Source of the DNA: Asaia bogorensis
GTDB lineage: Bacteria; Pseudomonadota; Alphaproteobacteria; Reyranellales; Reyranellaceae
Direction: 5' to 3'
DNA: 64,000 nt
Assembly: GCA_945889625.1 (NCBI GenBank)
Contig: CAMDCE010000003.1
Span: 62,001 to 126,000, forward strand
Under the pieces are notes generated by a model. The model ran no database searches. It was not told the DNA's origin and saw only the letters and a list, made by a program, of their open reading frames with translations. The number at the start of each line of letters is the position of its first letter. The first letter of the stretch is position 1. The position numbers and the translations under genes were made by a program. Below are positions 61,528 through 64,000 of this stretch, piece by piece.

Positions 61528-64000
61528 CGGTTCCAGTACGTGGGGGGATTTCGGCCTTGGGCTTTCGCTTGGGCGCGGGTTTCTTTTTGACAGTTTTTGG
61601 TTTCACTTCCGTATCATTGGCCGGCGCGCCGATTTCGGTCGCGCCATTGGCCTTGGGTTTGGTTTTCGCCTTGGGGGCGGCCTTCTTCGCCCGCACCGGC
61701 TTCTTGGCGCCACCCTTGGCGGCGCGCTCGGCGAGCAGCGAGATGGCCTGGTCGAGCGTCAGCTCTTCCGGCTTCAGATCGTTGGGCACGGTGGCGTTGA
61801 TGCCGCCATGCTTCACATAATGGCCGTAGCGGCCATCGTAGAGTTCGATCGGCGACTCATCCATCGGATGGTTGCCGACCACCCGCAACGGCTTCACCGC
61901 CGCCCGGCCGCGGCTTGCACCCTTGGCCTCGGCGAGCAGCGCCACCGCGCGGTTCATACCGACCTCGAGAACGCTCTCGTCGGCCGGAATCGATTTGTAC
62001 TTGGTGCCGTGCTTCACGTAGGGGCCGAAGCGACCGACACCGGCCAGCACGGCTTCACCATCATCGGGATGCTTGCCGAGCTCGCGCGGCAGCGACAGCA
62101 GCGCCAGCGCCTTGTCCAGGGTCACGTCGTCGGGCGTCATGCCCTTGAGCAGCGACTGCCGCTTGGGTTTGTCCTTGCCCTCGGGCTCACCGAGCTGGAC
62201 ATAAAGACCGTAAGGGCCCTTGCGCAGGGTGACCTGCTTGCCGGTCACCGGGTCGATGCCCAGAATCCTCGGCCCGTCCATGTTGACGCCTGACGCGGCA
62301 TCGGCGTCGGCATCGACGATGCCGAGCTTGCGCGTGAAGCGGCACTCCGGATAGTTCGAACAGCCGATGAAGGCGCCGAACTTGCCGAGCTTCAGCCCGA
62401 GCCGGCCGTTGGCACAGGACGGGCAGTCGCGCGGGTTCTTGCCGCCATTGTCGTTGGCCGGGAAGAAGTGGGGGCCGAGCTCCTCGTCGATCTTGTCGAG
62501 CACTTCGCGGACGCGCAGGTCCTTGGTCTCGCCGACGGCGGCGGAGAAGGCCTTCCAGAACTCGCGCAGCACCTGGCGCCAGTCGATCTTGCCGCCCGAG
62601 ATGTCGTCGAGCTCTTCCTCGAGGTGGGCGGTGAAGTCGTATTCAACGTAGCGCGGGAAATAGCTCTGCAGGAAAGCGGTGACGATGCGGCCGCGGTCTT
62701 CGGGCACGAAGCGCTTGCGGTCGATCTTCACGTAGTTGCGCCGCTGCAGCACCTCGATGATGCTGGCGTAGGTCGAGGGCCGGCCGATGCCGAGCTCCTC
62801 CAGCTTCTTGACCAGGCTGGCCTCGGAATAGCGCGGCGGCGGTTCGGTGAAATGCTGCTCCGGCACGACGTCGCGGCGCTCCAGCGCCTCGGCTTCGAGA
62901 ACGTCGGGCAGGATGGCGTTGCCGTCCTCGTCCTCGTGGCCATTGTCGTCCTTGCCCTCGTCGTAGAGGGTAAGGAAGCCGTTGAACTTGATCACCGAGC
63001 CGGTGGCGCGGAGCTGGACGGTCTTGTCGCCGCTGGCGATATCGACCGTGACCTGGTCGAGCACGGCGCTTTCCATCTGGCTCGCGACCGTGCGCTTCCA
63101 GATCAGCTCGTAGAGTCCGAGCTGGTCCTTGTCGAGATACTGGGCGACGTCCTGCGGTGTGCGGAACAGATCGGTCGGGCGGATCGCCTCGTGTGCTTCC
63201 TGGGCGTTCTTGGCCTTGGAGGTGTAGACGCGTGGGCTCGCCGGCACGTAGCTCTGGCCGTACTTGGTCTCGATCAGGCGGCGGGTCTGGCCGATCGCCT
63301 CGGGCGCGAGCTGCACGCCGTCGGTACGCATGTAGGTGATGAGGCCGACCGTCTCGCCGCCGATATCGACGCCTTCATAGAGGCGCTGGGCGATGCGCAT
63401 CGCCGTGGCGGCGCCGACGCCGAGCTTGCGCGAGGCCTCCTGCTGCAGGGTCGAGGTGATGAAGGGCGGCGGCGGGTTACGGCGGACCTGGCGGCGGTCG
63501 ATCGACGCGACCGAGAAGGCGCGGCGCTCGATCTCGCGCTTGGCGGCTTCGGCGCGCTCGGCATTGTTGAGGTCGAACTTGTCGAGCTTGCGGCCGTCGA
63601 GGTGGGTGAGGCGGGCCTTCAGCGCCTGCTTCTTGGCGGTGCCGAAGATCGCATCGACCGTCCAGTATTCGCGGGTCTTGAAGACCTCGATCTCCGATTC
63701 GCGCTCGCAGATCAGGCGCAGCGCCACCGACTGCACGCGGCCGGCCGACCGGCTGCCCGGCAGCTTGCGCCACAGCACCGGCGACAGCGTAAAGCCCACC
63801 AGATAGTCGAGGGCACGACGGGCGAGGTAGGCGTCGATCAGCGGCTGGTCTAATTCGCGCGGATGGGCGACGGCGTCGAGCACCGACTGCTTGGTGATGG
63901 CGTTGAAAGTGACACGTTTGACGTCGACCCCGACCAGCGCCTTCTTGGCGGCCAGGATATCGCGAACGTGCCAGGAGATCGCTTCGCCCTCGCGATCCGG
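61520..64000 (-). CDS. topA: DNA topoisomerase I (partial, 5-prime end outside window)
   Basis: The C-terminal 826 residues of type IA topoisomerase, which relaxes negative supercoils. The window edge falls at PDREGEAISWHV of the Toprim/domain region. Inside are the domain around FTLSPVLWRKLPGSRSAGRVQSVALRL and the active-site tyrosine segment GLITYMRTDGVQL. One C4 zinc finger follows (CPSCANGRLG ... CSNYPEC), then several FGPYVKHG-type repeats and a Lys/Ala/Pro-rich tail. The frame is open to base 64000. It is coupled to rnr by an eight-base overlap. Confidence 0.96.
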   Translation of the reverse strand, partial: PDREGEAISWHVRDILAAKKALVGVDVKRVTFNAITKQSVLDAVAHPRELDQPLIDAYLARRALDYLVGFTLSPVLWRKLPGSRSAGRVQSVALRLICERESEIEVFKTREYWTVDAIFGTAKKQALKARLTHLDGRKLDKFDLNNAERAEAAKREIERRAFSVASIDRRQVRRNPPPPFITSTLQQEASRKLGVGAATAMRIAQRLYEGVDIGGETVGLITYMRTDGVQLAPEAIGQTRRLIETKYGQSYVPASPRVYTSKAKNAQEAHEAIRPTDLFRTPQDVAQYLDKDQLGLYELIWKRTVASQMESAVLDQVTVDIASGDKTVQLRATGSVIKFNGFLTLYDEGKDDNGHEDEDGNAILPDVLEAEALERRDVVPEQHFTEPPPRYSEASLVKKLEELGIGRPSTYASIIEVLQRRNYVKIDRKRFVPEDRGRIVTAFLQSYFPRYVEYDFTAHLEEELDDISGGKIDWRQVLREFWKAFSAAVGETKDLRVREVLDKIDEELGPHFFPANDNGGKNPRDCPSCANGRLGLKLGKFGAFIGCSNYPECRFTRKLGIVDADADAASGVNMDGPRILGIDPVTGKQVTLRKGPYGLYVQLGEPEGKDKPKRQSLLKGMTPDDVTLDKALALLSLPRELGKHPDDGEAVLAGVGRFGPYVKHGTKYKSIPADESVLEVGMNRAVALLAEAKGASRGRAAVKPLRVVGNHPMDESPIELYDGRYGHYVKHGGINATVPNDLKPEELTLDQAISLLAERAAKGGAKKPVRAKKAAPKAKTKPKANGATEIGAPANDTEVKPKTVKKKPAPKRKPKAEIPPRTGTDG

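Noticed and set aside
1..64000. tRNA, rRNA, riboswitch, CRISPR, insertion sequence and integrase genes
   Set aside because: Intergenic regions were read on both strands and none showed cloverleaf ends, regular spacer repeats, transposase or integrase motifs; weakly structured RNAs could still be missed by eye.

Overview
The window is GC-rich and reads as a chromosome segment from an alphaproteobacterium, probably of the Rhodospirillales/Reyranella type. The evidence is an aa3-type cytochrome oxidase subunit IV, two EipB (DUF1849) proteins, an HdaA-type DnaA regulator, an alphaproteobacterial L33, an AspRS with the His signature of non-discriminating enzymes, and the gene orders pepA-holC...ndk, purN-purM-DUF2066-AI2E-hdaA...ppk-ppx...rnd-aspS and rpmG...DUF983-rnr-topA. 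Synteny statements come from general knowledge and were not checked by search. No rRNA, tRNA, CRISPR array, insertion sequence or integrase was seen.

Region 1 (1-19.4 kb) is an accessory locus for a surface or secreted glycan. It holds an FkbM methyltransferase, a ThDP (acetolactate-synthase-like) enzyme translationally coupled to an unusual SDR, a Zn-alcohol dehydrogenase, a Nudix hydrolase, a large GT-C-like membrane protein, a methyltransferase-like protein, a small membrane protein, a radical SAM protein with a B12-like N domain, an aldo-keto reductase, a fused sugar-1-phosphate nucleotidyltransferase/HAD phosphatase, two glycosyltransferase-like proteins, a TPR protein and a UDP-glucose/GDP-mannose dehydrogenase. 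Together these suggest synthesis of a modified, possibly carbon-branched, sugar nucleotide, its transfer and its methylation. This is the best candidate for undescribed biology here.

Region 2 (19.5-42.3 kb) is mostly conserved housekeeping: pepA, holC, an ABC-F ATPase, ndk, cox subunit IV, purM-purN, DUF2066, an AI-2E family exporter, hdaA, sixA, ppk, ppx, rnd and aspS. It is interrupted by accessory genes: a second FkbM gene, a cyclase, an MFS exporter, DUF2147, a catalytically odd SDR and a VOC gene. The VOC gene is bracketed by the ppx 3-prime end and a diverged copy of that same 3-prime end.

Region 3 (42.3-56.8 kb) carries envelope and metabolic accessory genes: a lipoprotein with a clear sigma70 promoter, a D-2-hydroxyacid dehydrogenase, tandem EipB paralogues, a frameshifted Lrp/AsnC regulator divergent from an NTF2-like gene, a ROK kinase, a choloylglycine-hydrolase-like enzyme, an MFS transporter, an autotransporter with about eight 21-residue repeats, an LLM flavin oxidoreductase, DUF2867, a VOC protein and an aldehyde dehydrogenase. 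Two intergenic palindromic repeats sit between convergent genes.

Region 4 (56.8-64 kb) returns to housekeeping: rpmG with promoter and terminator, an S41 protease, DUF983, rnr, and topA running off the window edge. Coordinates were refined by choosing internal starts from family N-termini, overlaps and ribosome-binding sites.
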